DNA of 64,000 nucleotides from Neobacillus mesonae (GTDB lineage Bacteria; Bacillota; Bacilli; Bacillales; Cytobacillaceae). The DNA lies in the NCBI RefSeq assembly GCF_001636315.1, contig NZ_KV440949.1, positions 5,040,084 to 5,104,083 on the forward strand. Direction: 5' to 3'. Shown in pieces: positions 9,107 through 18,222 of the stretch. Below the pieces are notes generated by a model. It made no database searches. It was given only the letters and a program-made list of their open reading frames with translations, and was not told the origin of the DNA. The position numbers and the translations under genes were made by a program. Numbering within the stretch: the stretch's first letter is position 1; every line of letters begins with the position of its first letter.

Positions 9107-9820
9107 ATGAAAACTCATATATTAGTCGTAGAGGATGAAATTCAAATTGCGCGTGTATTAAAGATGGAGTTGGAATATGAAGGATACAATGTGACGGTTG
9201 AACATAATGGGAAGGACGGTCTGGAGAAGGCCTTACATAGTGAAATTGATTTAATCTTACTGGATGTAATGCTGCCGAAATTAAGCGGGATTGATGTATT
9301 AAGGAGATTACGAAAGGAGAAAGAAGACCTTCCTGTGATTCTCTTAACTGCCCGTAATACCACGTTTGATAAGGTAGCTGGCCTTGACCAAGGCGCGAAT
9401 GACTATGTGACAAAGCCATTTGAGATTGAAGAATTATTAGCAAGAATTCGTTCCTGCCTCCGTCATTATACGAAAAATGGACTAAAGGAAGATAAATCCA
9501 TTCTAACAGTAGAGGATCTAGAGATTGACACCGATACAAGAGAAGTGACAAGGGCAGGTACTTCCATCACCTTAACTCCGAAGGAATATGACCTGCTGGT
9601 GTATTTAATTTTAAATAAAAATAAAGTGGTCACACGAGAAAATATTCTTTTAAATGTATGGGGCTATGACTATGAGGGAGAAACGAACGTGATTGACGTG
9701 TTCATCCGGCATTTGCGAAAAAAAATAGAAGACGATTTCTCTTCTTCACTTATCACCACGATTAGAGGCATTGGCTATACGATAAAGGAGAACGCAGATG
9801 AGGATCACATTAAAAATTAA
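9107..9820 (+). CDS. OmpR-family response regulator
   Basis: 237 residues with an N-terminal receiver domain and a C-terminal winged helix. The receiver has the acidic pair in VVEDE, the phosphorylated Asp in LILLDVMLP (about residue 52), the conserved Thr in LLTAR and the Lys in YVTKPF. The DNA-binding domain has LTPKEYDLLVYL and VIDVFIRHLRKKIE, then RGIGY. The gene overlaps the kinase gene by 23 bases, typical of translational coupling. It resembles the ArlR/CssR type of Bacillota, but the target genes are not known. Confidence 0.92.
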   Translation: MKTHILVVEDEIQIARVLKMELEYEGYNVTVEHNGKDGLEKALHSEIDLILLDVMLPKLSGIDVLRRLRKEKEDLPVILLTARNTTFDKVAGLDQGANDYVTKPFEIEELLARIRSCLRHYTKNGLKEDKSILTVEDLEIDTDTREVTRAGTSITLTPKEYDLLVYLILNKNKVVTRENILLNVWGYDYEGETNVIDVFIRHLRKKIEDDFSSSLITTIRGIGYTIKENADEDHIKN

Positions 9821-11171
9821 TCTATTAACGACAGCTTGGATGCTGTTTATCTTAATTTTGATCAACATTGTCGTTTATTTATTATTTATGAAAACGACTG
9901 TCAATATGGAAGAGGACATGGCGTTTCAAAAGGCAGGGGATATTATAAAAAATATCCGAGACAATGATTTATCTGATCAAATTGAAAGTGATCTGAAGAA
10001 TAATTTAACCGAAAATTCCTATATTCGTATCCTGCAGCCTGATGGACGGATCCTTTTTGAGGTAACGAATGAAAAGGAGCTAACCAAAAAAGTCAAAGGG
10101 AAATATGTGAATACACAGGAATCTGAAAGACGATTACTAGTGTTAGAGCACGAGGAAAAGCAAGTGTTAATTGTTCGTGTCCCAATTCAAAATGGAACCC
10201 TGGTAAATGGCAGCCTGGAGATTGGGCAGGAATTAGCTGGCCTCGAATCAAGGAAAGATATCCTATTATGGATTCTTGGGGTCAGCACGGTGTTAGCAGC
10301 TATACTATCATTGCTCAGCGGTAGATGGCTATCGAATATCATTATGCGGCCTATTTCCAATATGATTAATACGATGGAAGATATTGAGCGAAGCGGAGTG
10401 CCAAAGAAGATTTCCATTCATAATGATACGAAGGATGAACTTCAAACATTAGCGAATACATTTAACAGAATGATTGACAGGCTGGAGGATAACTTTGAAA
10501 AGCAGTCCCAGTTTGTTTCTGATGCCTCCCATGAGTTGAAGACGCCGTTAACTGTGATTAAGAGCTATGCAAATTTGTTAAGACGGCATGGGCTTGAAGA
10601 TAAAGAAATGGCAGATGAAGCGATCCAAGCGATTCACTCTGAAGCTACCAGAATTCAAAAAATGACAGAAACTTTTTTAGATGTAGCTTCATTAGAAAAA
10701 GAAGTAGAATTGGACATGGATGTAGTCAATCTTGTATCGTTATGCCAAGCAATTTTAAAACAGCTTAAAGAGGTATATAAAAGAGAAATTACCCTTCATT
10801 TCAAGCAATCACCCATCCTTATTATGGCGGATGAATTAAAAATCAAGCAGGTCATCATTATTTTACTCGATAATGCTATTAAATATAGTAATGAAAAAAT
10901 TGATGTTTTTTTAGAAAAAAATGATGTGAATGCAGTTGTTCGCGTGAAAGATTACGGTATAGGCATTCCGGGGGATGAAATTAAGAATATTTTTGAACGA
11001 TTTTACCGGGTGGATAAAGCGAGGAGCCGCGAAACTGGGGGTTCTGGTTTAGGTCTTCATATTGCGAAAAGAATCACGAAGTTACACAAGGGGGAAATAA
11101 AAATAAAAAGTAATGAAGGGGAAGGGACGGAAGTAGAATTACTTTTACCTGCGAGTTTGGAAATAGTATAA
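9798..11171 (+). CDS. Sensor histidine kinase
   Basis: A 457-residue membrane kinase. It has a first transmembrane helix at about residues 10-32, an extracytoplasmic sensor of some 120 residues, a second helix near 155-175, a HAMP domain (RPISNMINTMEDIERSG), the H-box SDASHELKTPLTVIKSY, the N-box ILLDNAIKYS, G1 DYGIGIP, the F-box ERFYRVD and G2 GGSGLGLHIAKRI. It is the cognate partner of the overlapping response regulator. The layout resembles ArlS. BcrC and DedA genes on either side make an envelope signal plausible, but this is inference. Confidence 0.92.
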   Translation: MRITLKINLLTTAWMLFILILINIVVYLLFMKTTVNMEEDMAFQKAGDIIKNIRDNDLSDQIESDLKNNLTENSYIRILQPDGRILFEVTNEKELTKKVKGKYVNTQESERRLLVLEHEEKQVLIVRVPIQNGTLVNGSLEIGQELAGLESRKDILLWILGVSTVLAAILSLLSGRWLSNIIMRPISNMINTMEDIERSGVPKKISIHNDTKDELQTLANTFNRMIDRLEDNFEKQSQFVSDASHELKTPLTVIKSYANLLRRHGLEDKEMADEAIQAIHSEATRIQKMTETFLDVASLEKEVELDMDVVNLVSLCQAILKQLKEVYKREITLHFKQSPILIMADELKIKQVIIILLDNAIKYSNEKIDVFLEKNDVNAVVRVKDYGIGIPGDEIKNIFERFYRVDKARSRETGGSGLGLHIAKRITKLHKGEIKIKSNEGEGTEVELLLPASLEIV

Positions 11172-11174
11172 ATA

Positions 11175-11210
11175 TAAAACACGACTTCGAACACCGGAGC
11201 CGTGTTTTTA
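11175..11210. terminator. Terminator between convergent genes
   Basis: AAAACACG pairs with CGTGTTTT around a 17-base loop, flanked by A and T runs, between the kinase and the convergent DedA gene. Confidence 0.75.
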
Positions 11211-11214
11211 GTAT

Positions 11215-11853
11215 TTAAATATTTTTATCCGCCATTTTATTTTTAATATATGTGAACACTATTGGCAACAAAGAAACCACGACGATTCCAAGAACCACGA
11301 TACTGAAGTTGTTTTTGACAATCGGAATGTTGCCGAAGAAGAAGCCAGCGAACAAGGCGATGCTTACCCAAAGAATCCCGCCGATGGCATTGTACGATAA
11401 AAATTTACGGTATGGCATTGTGCCCACTCCGGCCACGAAAGGCGCAAAGGTCCGAATAATCGGTACGAACCTTGCTAGGATAATGGTAGAAGAACCGTGC
11501 ATATCGAAGAATTCTGTGGTCCTGTCCAAGTATTCTTTTTTTATGAACCGAATGTTTTCACGGGCAGAAACTTTATCCCGTAAAAAGTGGCCAATGGAGT
11601 AATTCACCGTATCGCCGAGAATGGCAGCTAGGCAAAAAATCAGGTAAATAGGCATTAATTTGATGGAACCGGCTGCCGCTAAAGCTCCAGTTGCAAATAT
11701 TAAAGAATCGCCAGGTAAAAATGGCATAATGACAAGGCCCGTTTCGCAAAAAACGATGATAAACAGGATGAGATAAATATAGATCCCATATTCATTCATA
11801 TAAAGATTCAAATGCTTATCGAGATGCAAAAAAATATCAATTAAACTACTCAC
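11215..11853 (-). CDS. DedA-family membrane protein
   Basis: A 212-residue membrane protein of the larger DedA branch. It shows the FCETGLVIMPFLPGDSLIF segment and the arginine motif ARFVPIIRTFAPFVAGVG, both hallmarks of the family, plus GDTVNYSIGHFL. Some members flip undecaprenyl phosphate or C55 lipids back to the cytoplasm, which would fit the nearby bcrC; others act on phosphatidylethanolamine. The start is GTG at 11853 with AGGGGAA upstream. It is convergent with the two-component operon. Confidence 0.88.
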   Translation of the reverse strand: MSSLIDIFLHLDKHLNLYMNEYGIYIYLILFIIVFCETGLVIMPFLPGDSLIFATGALAAAGSIKLMPIYLIFCLAAILGDTVNYSIGHFLRDKVSARENIRFIKKEYLDRTTEFFDMHGSSTIILARFVPIIRTFAPFVAGVGTMPYRKFLSYNAIGGILWVSIALFAGFFFGNIPIVKNNFSIVVLGIVVVSLLPIVFTYIKNKMADKNI

Positions 11854-11961
11854 TTAATTTTTCCCCTAACATAAAATTTTATATTTCTACTTTAAGCTTG
11901 GAGTGTAAAGTTCTTATTAATTTATTATTAACAAACGATTAAATTTTTGATGCGAAAAAAT

Positions 11962-11992
11962 AAAAAACCACTTAAAATAGTGGCTTTTTAAT
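11962..11992 (-). terminator. Terminator of the small spore-type gene
   Basis: On the minus strand AAAAAGCCACT pairs with AGTGGTTTTTT, beginning in the stop codon of the small gene at 11988. Confidence 0.75.
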
Positions 11993-12146
11993 CACGCATA
12001 GCTCCTGCCTCTCGGGAGGTCATTGCACCTTGCCCTTGGCTTACATCCTTTTGAATTTCTTGTTTTACTTTTTGGGGATTAGTCCCGGTAAATTCTGGCT
12101 TCAAATTAGAATTCAAATCCTCAGTAGGTTGTTGTTCTCGCTGCAT
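11988..12146 (-). CDS. Small protein, possible gamma-type SASP relative
   Basis: A 52-residue reading frame with a very strong RBS (GAGGAGGA) upstream of the ATG at 12146. The product is polar and rich in Q, E and K, and has no cysteine, leucine-rich core or signal peptide. The segment EFTGTNPQKVKQEIQ resembles the EFxxETNxQxVKxQN repeat of gamma-type small acid-soluble spore proteins, here in one copy instead of two or three. Such proteins are stored amino acids of the spore core. The similarity is by eye and short, so another small Q-rich protein remains possible. Confidence 0.55.
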   Translation of the reverse strand: MQREQQPTEDLNSNLKPEFTGTNPQKVKQEIQKDVSQGQGAMTSREAGAMRD

Positions 12147-12217
12147 ACAAATCCTCCTCAATTCAGGTTAACAATTCTATTATTTACAAAAATAAAAGAT
12201 ATATCCGAGGATTAATT

Positions 12218-12520
12218 TTAATCATAGCGAACTCGGTCCTGTCCTTCAATGATTAATTCAAGTTCTGTATAGAAGTTAAGTTCAAGCGGTGCAGGCAGGC
12301 GCTCCATAATTTTTTTAATTTCCATTAGATTTTCAGCTTCTTCGACCGTTGCTGGCGGCTGTTCTAACTGCTGATACCAAAGCTTTAATTCATCAATAAA
12401 CTGATAAAAATGCATCTCAAACCGTTCCGCACATTCTTCACTTTCATCTTCTGAAGCCGTCTTCATCATTTCCCAATCATTAAGGGCTGCCTCCAATTTC
12501 TCGTTAACACGATTAATCAC
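12218..12520 (-). CDS. Hypothetical helical protein
   Basis: A 100-residue acidic protein with a GTG start at 12520 and the RBS AGGAG. It appears to be almost wholly alpha-helical with several aromatic residues (FYQFIDELKLWYQQL), and has no signal peptide or membrane segment. I do not recognise the family. It follows the small spore-type gene's region on the same strand with its own RBS, and a truncated LysR reading frame ends just upstream. Confidence 0.6.
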   Translation of the reverse strand: MINRVNEKLEAALNDWEMMKTASEDESEECAERFEMHFYQFIDELKLWYQQLEQPPATVEEAENLMEIKKIMERLPAPLELNFYTELELIIEGQDRVRYD

Positions 12521-12530
12521 AATATCACTC

Positions 12531-12707
12531 CTAATATTTTAAATATTGAGCAGGAATTTCCCTAAGTGTGTAAGCTGCAAGTTTCTTTTTACATGCTTGA
12601 ATATGAAATGTGATAGTGGATTGTGTGTATCCTAACTTCGATGCAGCCCCTGAGTAACTACCGATTTCGACAATCGTCTGAAACGTTATAAGGTGTCTAA
12701 TTTCCAT
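12531..12707 (-). pseudogene. LysR-type regulator remnant (DNA-binding end only)
   Basis: A 58-codon frame starts MEIRHLITFQTIVEIGSYSG and continues AASKLGYTQSTITFHIQ, which is the LysR N-terminal helix-turn-helix. After CKKKLAAYTL the LysR sequence ends and unrelated codons lead to a stop, so the linker helix and whole effector domain are missing. The RBS AGGAG is kept. It is divergent from the LysE-type pseudogene at 12836, the usual arrangement for a LysR/LysE exporter pair. Both halves of the pair are broken. Confidence 0.75.
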
Positions 12708-12835
12708 GAATTTCTCCTAAAGTTTTGTGATGTATCGAAAAAAATGATAATGATTTTATAAATTTCAATTTTATTTATAGTTAATATCATCTTACAATAA
12801 AGGTCATTTAATAGTAAATTATTGAAGGTGAATTT

Positions 12836-13413
12836 ATGAGTTTAGTTGCATTTCTTTCTTATGTTATTATTACATCCATTACACCAGGTCCTAGTAACAT
12901 CATACTGATGAATGAAGCGAGAAGTTTTGGTTTTATAGGCTCATGGCGATTCATTAGCGGCATTTTGGCAGGATTTGCGGTCCTTGGAATTATGAGCGGC
13001 TTGTTTACAACAGGTTTATACAATTTCATTCCTATTGTTGAGCCATATTTTAAAGTGGCGGGTGTAATATATCTACTATATCTGGCTTGGCAGGTGGGGT
13101 TAAACAAAAGTTCAGCGGTGAGCACTCATAATATGCATTCCTCTTTTCTTTCCGGTTTTATTTTTCAAATTATAAATGTTAAAAGCATTTTGTTCTTTTT
13201 ATTGGTAATGAGTGCTTCATTTTGCCATTTCATGATTCTCTTGAGTTCGTCGCAATTTATTTAGCTTAGACTATTTTTCTAGGATGGTTAGCATTGCTTT
13301 TGTGGTCTGGGTTTGGTTCGATTTTTAAAAGTATTTTTGCAAAGCATGATAAATCATTTCGGTTGATTATGTGTTTGATGTTGATTTACTCTGCGGTAAG
13401 TATCTTTCTGTGA
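12836..13413 (+). pseudogene. LysE/RhtB-family exporter, frameshifted
   Basis: The first 127 or so codons read as a LysE-type amino-acid exporter (SITPGPSNIILMNEARSFG, then GFIFQIINVKSILFF). A one-base deletion near 13216 throws the frame; restoring it gives FILPFHDSLEFVAIYLA, then an in-frame TAG at 13267-13269, then FLGWLALLLWSGFGSIFKS to a natural TGA at 13411. The intact protein would have been about 192 residues, normal for the family. Two separate lesions argue for true decay rather than one sequencing error. Confidence 0.85.
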
Positions 13414-13484
13414 TCCGCTATCATATGTATAAACAAAGACATCAATGCAGGCTTTTATTCATACAATAATTTTGGGGTGAGAAA

Positions 13485-13928
13485 ATGCCAAGAGTAAATT
13501 ACCGAAGTTCGGATGTTGCCTTAATGGCAAGGATGATGAGGGCGGAAGCCGAGGGTGAAGGAAAACTGGGAATGTTAATGGTCGGAAATGTTATTGTTAA
13601 TCGAGTCAAAGCAGATTGTTCAGACTTTAAAGGTTTAAGAACCATTCCACAAGTCATTTTTCAAGTACAAGGCGGGAATTATTCGTTTGAGGCAGTACAA
13701 AAAGGAAATGTATTTTATCAAAAAGCAAGAACCTCTGAAAAAAGATTAGCAAAACAAAATTTAGAATATTGGAGACAACACCCATCAAAATATTCCCTTT
13801 GGTATTTTAATCCGTATGCTCCATGTCCTGGAACATGGTACGGTCAACCTCATTCTGGTCAATTTAAAAATCATTGTTATTATGAACCAAAAGCTGGAGT
13901 ATGTGATGCTGTATATACTGGTGCTTAA
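13485..13928 (+). CDS. cwlJ: Spore cortex-lytic cell wall hydrolase CwlJ
   Basis: A 147-residue single-domain hydrolase of the SleB/CwlJ (Hydrolase_2) family, close in length and sequence to B. subtilis CwlJ (142 residues). Signature segments are ARMMRAEAEGEGKLGML with the catalytic Glu, VGNVIVNRVKADCSDFKGL, and SLWYFNPYAPCP. As in CwlJ it has no signal peptide and no SPOR or peptidoglycan-binding domain; the enzyme is placed in the coat and degrades cortex during germination. GerQ, needed for CwlJ in B. subtilis, is not encoded nearby. RBS GGGGTGAG. Confidence 0.92.
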   Translation: MPRVNYRSSDVALMARMMRAEAEGEGKLGMLMVGNVIVNRVKADCSDFKGLRTIPQVIFQVQGGNYSFEAVQKGNVFYQKARTSEKRLAKQNLEYWRQHPSKYSLWYFNPYAPCPGTWYGQPHSGQFKNHCYYEPKAGVCDAVYTGA

Positions 13929-13953
13929 GAGCTTACTCTTTGAGTAAGCTCTT
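13925..13953 (+). terminator. Terminator of cwlJ
   Basis: AAGAGCTTACTC pairs with GAGTAAGCTCTT around TTT and overlaps the stop codon; a short T tail follows. Confidence 0.85.
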
Positions 13954-14063
13954 TTCCCATATTTCATACTGATATATTAAGTAGTGTTGGATCAGTAGAG
14001 ATCATTTGTATGTATGCATCGCCGAAAATTTTGTTCAACTTCTTGTCCCAATGGAAGGATTGT

Positions 14064-14095
14064 AAAACACCGCTCTGGTAAGCACTGGAGCGGTG
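14064..14095 (-). terminator. Terminator of the rph-type gene
   Basis: CACCGCTC pairs with GAGCGGTG; on the minus strand TTTTA follows. It lies 30 bases after the stop codon of the gene at 14126. Confidence 0.8.
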
Positions 14096-14125
14096 CTGCT
14101 AATTAAATATAGAAGTATACAACAA

Positions 14126-16741
14126 TTACAATGTTTCGATATATCCTTCTGTTCCATTCACGCGAATTCGCTGACCATCTTTTATCAGTTTGGTAGCATT
14201 TTCTACTCCAACAACTGCTGGTAAGCCATATTCGCGTGCGATAACTGCTCCATGTGTCATCAGTCCTCCAACTTCGGTGATCAAGCCTTTTATGGATACA
14301 AACAATGGTGTCCAGCTAGGATCAGTAAAGGAGGTAACTAATATATCTCCATCTTCTAGATCTGCATCTTCCATGTTTAAGATGACACGTGCTCTTCCCT
14401 CTATAACTCCGGAAGAAACAGGTAATCCTACAATAGCTTCGGCTGGGAGATTTTCTCGTTTGTACTCACCTGAAATGATTTCACCATCAGATGTGATAAC
14501 ACGTGGGGGAGTTAGTTTTTCATATAATTTGTACTCTTCTTTTCGTTTGCTGATGATTTTGTAATCCAATTTATTGGTGCGTATGACTTCACGGAGTTCT
14601 TCAAAAGTGAGATGGTATATATCTTCTTTTTCATGAATGACACCCGCTTGTATGAGTTGTTCAGCTTCTTTGAGTAAGGCCTGCTTATAAACGAAGTAGC
14701 GATTGATCATGCCGTATTTTGGATATTCACGATACCCGATGAAATTCCGGATTAGGTCAATCATTCGTTTTGTTTCTTTGGCCTTTTGTTCACCCTCCGG
14801 TAATTGTTTCAATCGGTCTAATAACTCTCTTTCTTTTTCCAAAGCTTCCTGTCGCCCGTTCTCGAATTTGCGCTTGCCAGCATTAGGTTCAAAGTTTTTG
14901 ATGTTACCAAGAATCATGGGGACAAGTATAATTGGTTTTTCACTCCAACGAGTTTTCGTAATATCGATTTCTCCGGCACATCGCATTCCGTATTTGTTGA
15001 GATAAGCTATTATTGCGTCTTTGGTTTCCTGCCCGCCATCAAACTTAAACAGTTCATCCAAAAAGTTATCATCTTTTACATGTTGTAAATAATCAATTAC
15101 TTCTGGATAAGGACGAATCACATCTGCGACATCCAAAAGTGCAAGACCCATTTCAGAAGTAATATTGTTTGGTACAGATTGAGAAAGCGTGTCTGATGCG
15201 CTTTTTTCACCTAACCACTCGTTCATTTTTTCATTAATCCATGTTGAAGCATTTATAGCAGTCATAAATACAGCTGAACTTTGTGGGTCAAATAATATTT
15301 TCTTTAATTCCTGAATATCTTCTAGAATAAAATTAAATAAATCTGATCCTGATTTCGTTTGGATGTTATGTTTTAGCTCTTCTATGGATGTTTGACTGCG
15401 CTTAATCAAATCAGAAACGATTGTCGGGTCGTTTTCAATTTGTGCTTGAGAATTTGCAGACGACATACTTTTATTGCTTTTACCGGAACTCTGTTGTTGG
15501 GTATCATTTGTTAACGATTTTATGAAATCTCTTCGCTCTATTATGGTAATAAGTGCATCTTTCATGAGCGGATCGTGTTGTCCCATGGCATCTAATAACA
15601 TTTTTCTACTGTTAGGTGAAGCCAGTTGATGTGTGACATCCACAAACAACCTTCCACTGGCTTTCCGCATGGGGGCAGAAGTCGTTAACAGGAAAAATGA
15701 AAGTCCCAATGGTTTCATTGGGTCAGTCATCATTTGCTGATGACCAACAGATACATAGACATGATTATCTTGATCATTCGCTTCAGGGATGGGGAAAAGA
15801 GTAGTGATTGGCCGGCTCTGGACAATGTAAATTGTATCATCAACCAAGCACCATTCGATATCTTGTGGGCAGCCAAAATAAGCTTCGATCTGTCTTCCTA
15901 TGCGTGCTAATTGTAAAATTTGTTGTTCAGTAAGTGTTTGCTTCTTTTGCTGATCAGGGTCGATCGGCACGGTCTCTGTTCCGCCTTCCTTTCGTGCATA
16001 GATAGCCAATTTTTTAGTTGCTATCATTTTATCGACGATTTGATCTTTCTGTACTTTATAACAATCGGCTGATACCAAGCCTGAAACCATTGCTTCACCA
16101 AGCCCAAAACTGGCATCGATTGATAGTAACTTTCGGTTGGAGGTAATCGGATCAGCGGTAAATAAAATCCCTGAAGCCTGAGGAAAAACCATCCTTTGGA
16201 CAATAACAGATAAATAAACTTGTCTGTGGTCGAATCCATTTTGTATTCGGTATATTACCGCTCGATCCGTAAATAGAGAAGCCCAACATTTTTTGATGTG
16301 ATGCAAGATGGCTTCTTTTCCTACGATATTTAAATAGGTGTCTTGTTGACCAGCAAAAGAGGCATGTGGTAAATCTTCAGCAGTTGCACTAGAACGCACT
16401 GCATAAGCATGTTGATCGCCAAACTGGGTGAGATAGTCAGTAACTGAGCATGCAACATCGGAAGGAATTTCTACTTCCATAATAATTTGTCGAATCTTCC
16501 TGCTGATCTCACTAATTTGATCACGATACTCTACTTTTAGCTTTGTTAGTTGATCCAACAATGCTTGAAACGTTTCGTTTTGTTCGATGGCTTTTTGATA
16601 TCCTACTGTTGTAATACAAAATCCTTCCGGTACTTTTATTTCTTGAATTTTTGATAACTTTCCTAAATTTAACGCTTTCCCTCCAACGAGCAAAAGCTGA
16701 GTTTTTTCTATTTCCCGAAAGCCGAGAGCCAAAGAACTCAT
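14126..16741 (-). CDS. rph: Rifamycin phosphotransferase / Pps-like PEP-synthase-family enzyme
   Basis: An 871-residue three-domain protein: an N-terminal PPDK-type ATP-grasp domain (VGGKALNLG, RSSATAEDLPHASFAGQQDTYLN), a long middle domain, and a C-terminal swivelling phosphohistidine domain with the catalytic His in LMTHGAVIAREYG (about residue 830). The whole length closely resembles B. subtilis Pps (866 residues), whose family is now regarded as rifampin phosphotransferase: ATP is used to phosphorylate the ansa hydroxyl of rifamycins. True PEP synthases lack this middle domain. The RBS GGAGAGATG precedes the start. No rifamycin-associated palindrome is visible upstream. Gene activity on rifampin is inferred, not shown. 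Confidence 0.8.
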   Translation of the reverse strand: MSSLALGFREIEKTQLLLVGGKALNLGKLSKIQEIKVPEGFCITTVGYQKAIEQNETFQALLDQLTKLKVEYRDQISEISRKIRQIIMEVEIPSDVACSVTDYLTQFGDQHAYAVRSSATAEDLPHASFAGQQDTYLNIVGKEAILHHIKKCWASLFTDRAVIYRIQNGFDHRQVYLSVIVQRMVFPQASGILFTADPITSNRKLLSIDASFGLGEAMVSGLVSADCYKVQKDQIVDKMIATKKLAIYARKEGGTETVPIDPDQQKKQTLTEQQILQLARIGRQIEAYFGCPQDIEWCLVDDTIYIVQSRPITTLFPIPEANDQDNHVYVSVGHQQMMTDPMKPLGLSFFLLTTSAPMRKASGRLFVDVTHQLASPNSRKMLLDAMGQHDPLMKDALITIIERRDFIKSLTNDTQQQSSGKSNKSMSSANSQAQIENDPTIVSDLIKRSQTSIEELKHNIQTKSGSDLFNFILEDIQELKKILFDPQSSAVFMTAINASTWINEKMNEWLGEKSASDTLSQSVPNNITSEMGLALLDVADVIRPYPEVIDYLQHVKDDNFLDELFKFDGGQETKDAIIAYLNKYGMRCAGEIDITKTRWSEKPIILVPMILGNIKNFEPNAGKRKFENGRQEALEKERELLDRLKQLPEGEQKAKETKRMIDLIRNFIGYREYPKYGMINRYFVYKQALLKEAEQLIQAGVIHEKEDIYHLTFEELREVIRTNKLDYKIISKRKEEYKLYEKLTPPRVITSDGEIISGEYKRENLPAEAIVGLPVSSGVIEGRARVILNMEDADLEDGDILVTSFTDPSWTPLFVSIKGLITEVGGLMTHGAVIAREYGLPAVVGVENATKLIKDGQRIRVNGTEGYIETL

Positions 16742-16906
16742 TCCACATCTCTCCTAATCATTAAATGTTTTATTGATTTTACCAGCAGTGAATAGAAATA
16801 AATAGTCTATAATTACCATTTTTTATATGCTATAATTAAAATAGGAAGAGTATAAAAAATATGATTCATTAAGACTTTTAAATAAATATAATAAAAAGGG
16901 GAAGGC

Positions 16907-17323
16907 CTAATTAAGTTTCCTTAATCCCTTCCCTGCATGAATTTCCTGAATTCCTTCCTCACAAACTCCATAGGATCGCCAGGAGCAAGTTTCGCAAAAT
17001 ATTTGAATATCGGAGGGGACGACCAACTTTCGCACTCGAGATTCGATGTCCTCCCACCTGAGAATTTGTCCAATTTTCAGCCCCATTTTAGCTAAAATAG
17101 CAGCATCTTGATCATAAATACTCTGTTCTTGGCAATGGTATGCTCCTGAGTTGGGATATTTTTCGCACAAGTGATCGGGCCCCTTAATCAGCTGAATTAA
17201 CGTCTCAGGATTTTCTCTCAAGGTTTGATGCAGGCGTGTCATATTTTCCACATATTCTTCAGAATAGCCCATTCCCCGGTATCCGAGTAGGCAAAAAAGA
17301 TGATGGCCACGCAGCTTATACAT
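16907..17323 (-). CDS. DUF1284 cysteine-rich protein
   Basis: A 138-residue cytoplasmic protein that begins with the DUF1284 signature LRGHHLFCLLGYRGMGYS. It carries spaced cysteines (HLFC, HLCEKYP, HCQEQ, FCETCSWRSYGVC) that suggest iron-sulfur or zinc binding, as proposed for the family. The function is unknown. It is alone between two genes of the same strand with long gaps. A nine-base inverted repeat lies 35 bases upstream of its start. Confidence 0.8.
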   Translation of the reverse strand: MYKLRGHHLFCLLGYRGMGYSEEYVENMTRLHQTLRENPETLIQLIKGPDHLCEKYPNSGAYHCQEQSIYDQDAAILAKMGLKIGQILRWEDIESRVRKLVVPSDIQIFCETCSWRSYGVCEEGIQEIHAGKGLRKLN

Positions 17324-17357
17324 ATTTCTTCCCCCAGTTTTGCAGATTTAACTTAAA

Positions 17358-17388
17358 GAGTTAACCTTGTTTTGTTTGTGGTTAACTC
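17358..17388. promoter_or_regulatory. Perfect inverted repeat upstream of the DUF1284 gene
   Basis: GAGTTAACC and GGTTAACTC are separated by 13 bases and lie 35 bases before the start codon at 17323. No T run follows, so an operator is more likely than a terminator. The protein that would bind is unknown. Confidence 0.4.
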
Positions 17389-17490
17389 ATATAATTTATC
17401 ATAACAGATCGTAATTATCGATTGGGAGATTTTTTGTTTTGGTAACGGTGAATTTTTCAATGGTAGGTAAGGAAAGAGAGCTGTCCTTTG

Positions 17491-17958
17491 CTAATTAACC
17501 AAGAACGTCTCTCCGAATTCATCAAAAGAGTGTTTAAAGTCAAACGCGAAAGGAGTTGGCCCATGCTTAATGTAATGATTGTATCTCTTGAAAGCCCCTT
17601 CCCAGGAAACATCCTTCACCGTTTCCGTCCACCACACAACATATGCAGGTTCATTCTCTTGATGAGGTTCAATCCACTTGCTCCTCTTTTGTAATGCTCG
17701 CTTATGTTGACCAGAATAGGTAAAACGATATAAGGATTGAAGACTTTTCCATACCGTTAGTGTAAGAATAGGAAACTCCTCCCCTTTAATTACATTTTCA
17801 GGGAATGGCACTTCAATAGAGGAAAAATCCTTAATAAGATGCCCTGATTTACCAGCCTGCTGAAATACTTCATAACCCACTTCAAAAAATTCACGAGAAG
17901 CAGGATGTTCATATGGATGTTTTAGCCTGCCAACAGTATAAATCGCCACAAAGGCCAT
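17491..17958 (-). CDS. DUF3291 / antibiotic-monooxygenase-like protein
   Basis: A 155-residue single-domain protein. The segment LTVWKSLQSLYRFTYSGQHK, followed by KRSKWIEP and YVVWW, matches the DUF3291 family, which has the dimeric alpha/beta-barrel fold of the ABM superfamily. No heme or metal ligand can be pointed out. The function is unknown; relatives are cytoplasmic. The gene stands alone, with GGAGAGATAA upstream of the start. Confidence 0.7.
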   Translation of the reverse strand: MAFVAIYTVGRLKHPYEHPASREFFEVGYEVFQQAGKSGHLIKDFSSIEVPFPENVIKGEEFPILTLTVWKSLQSLYRFTYSGQHKRALQKRSKWIEPHQENEPAYVVWWTETVKDVSWEGAFKRYNHYIKHGPTPFAFDFKHSFDEFGETFLVN

Positions 17959-18222
17959 AATTATCTCTCCATTTACACTTTTTACCTACTTATATTCAAG
18001 AAAGACTGAGCTGATTCCAATAGGAATTAAATTTCTACTTTTATATCGATAGAAGGGTGTATTAGATAATTTTGTTAATCGAGAATTATAAAAATGAAAT
18101 CATTTTATTAAACATAATGTAATAAGAACAAATATTAAAACACCGATGCGTTTTAGTGTAAGAAGGGGATTACTTATATTAGTAGAATTTATAGTGTTAT
18201 GTAAGGTAAAGGGGGATTAAAA

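Noticed and set aside
9102..9551. 149-residue minus-strand frame
   Set aside because: It lies wholly opposite the response regulator gene, which has intact receiver and DNA-binding motifs; the frame is a shadow.
14190..15005. Plus-strand frames inside the rph-type gene
   Set aside because: They are opposite a conserved 871-residue protein and show no RBS or family motif.
16742..16906. Rifamycin-associated element before the rph-type gene
   Set aside because: No GGGGCTTGC-type 19-base palindrome was found in this gap.
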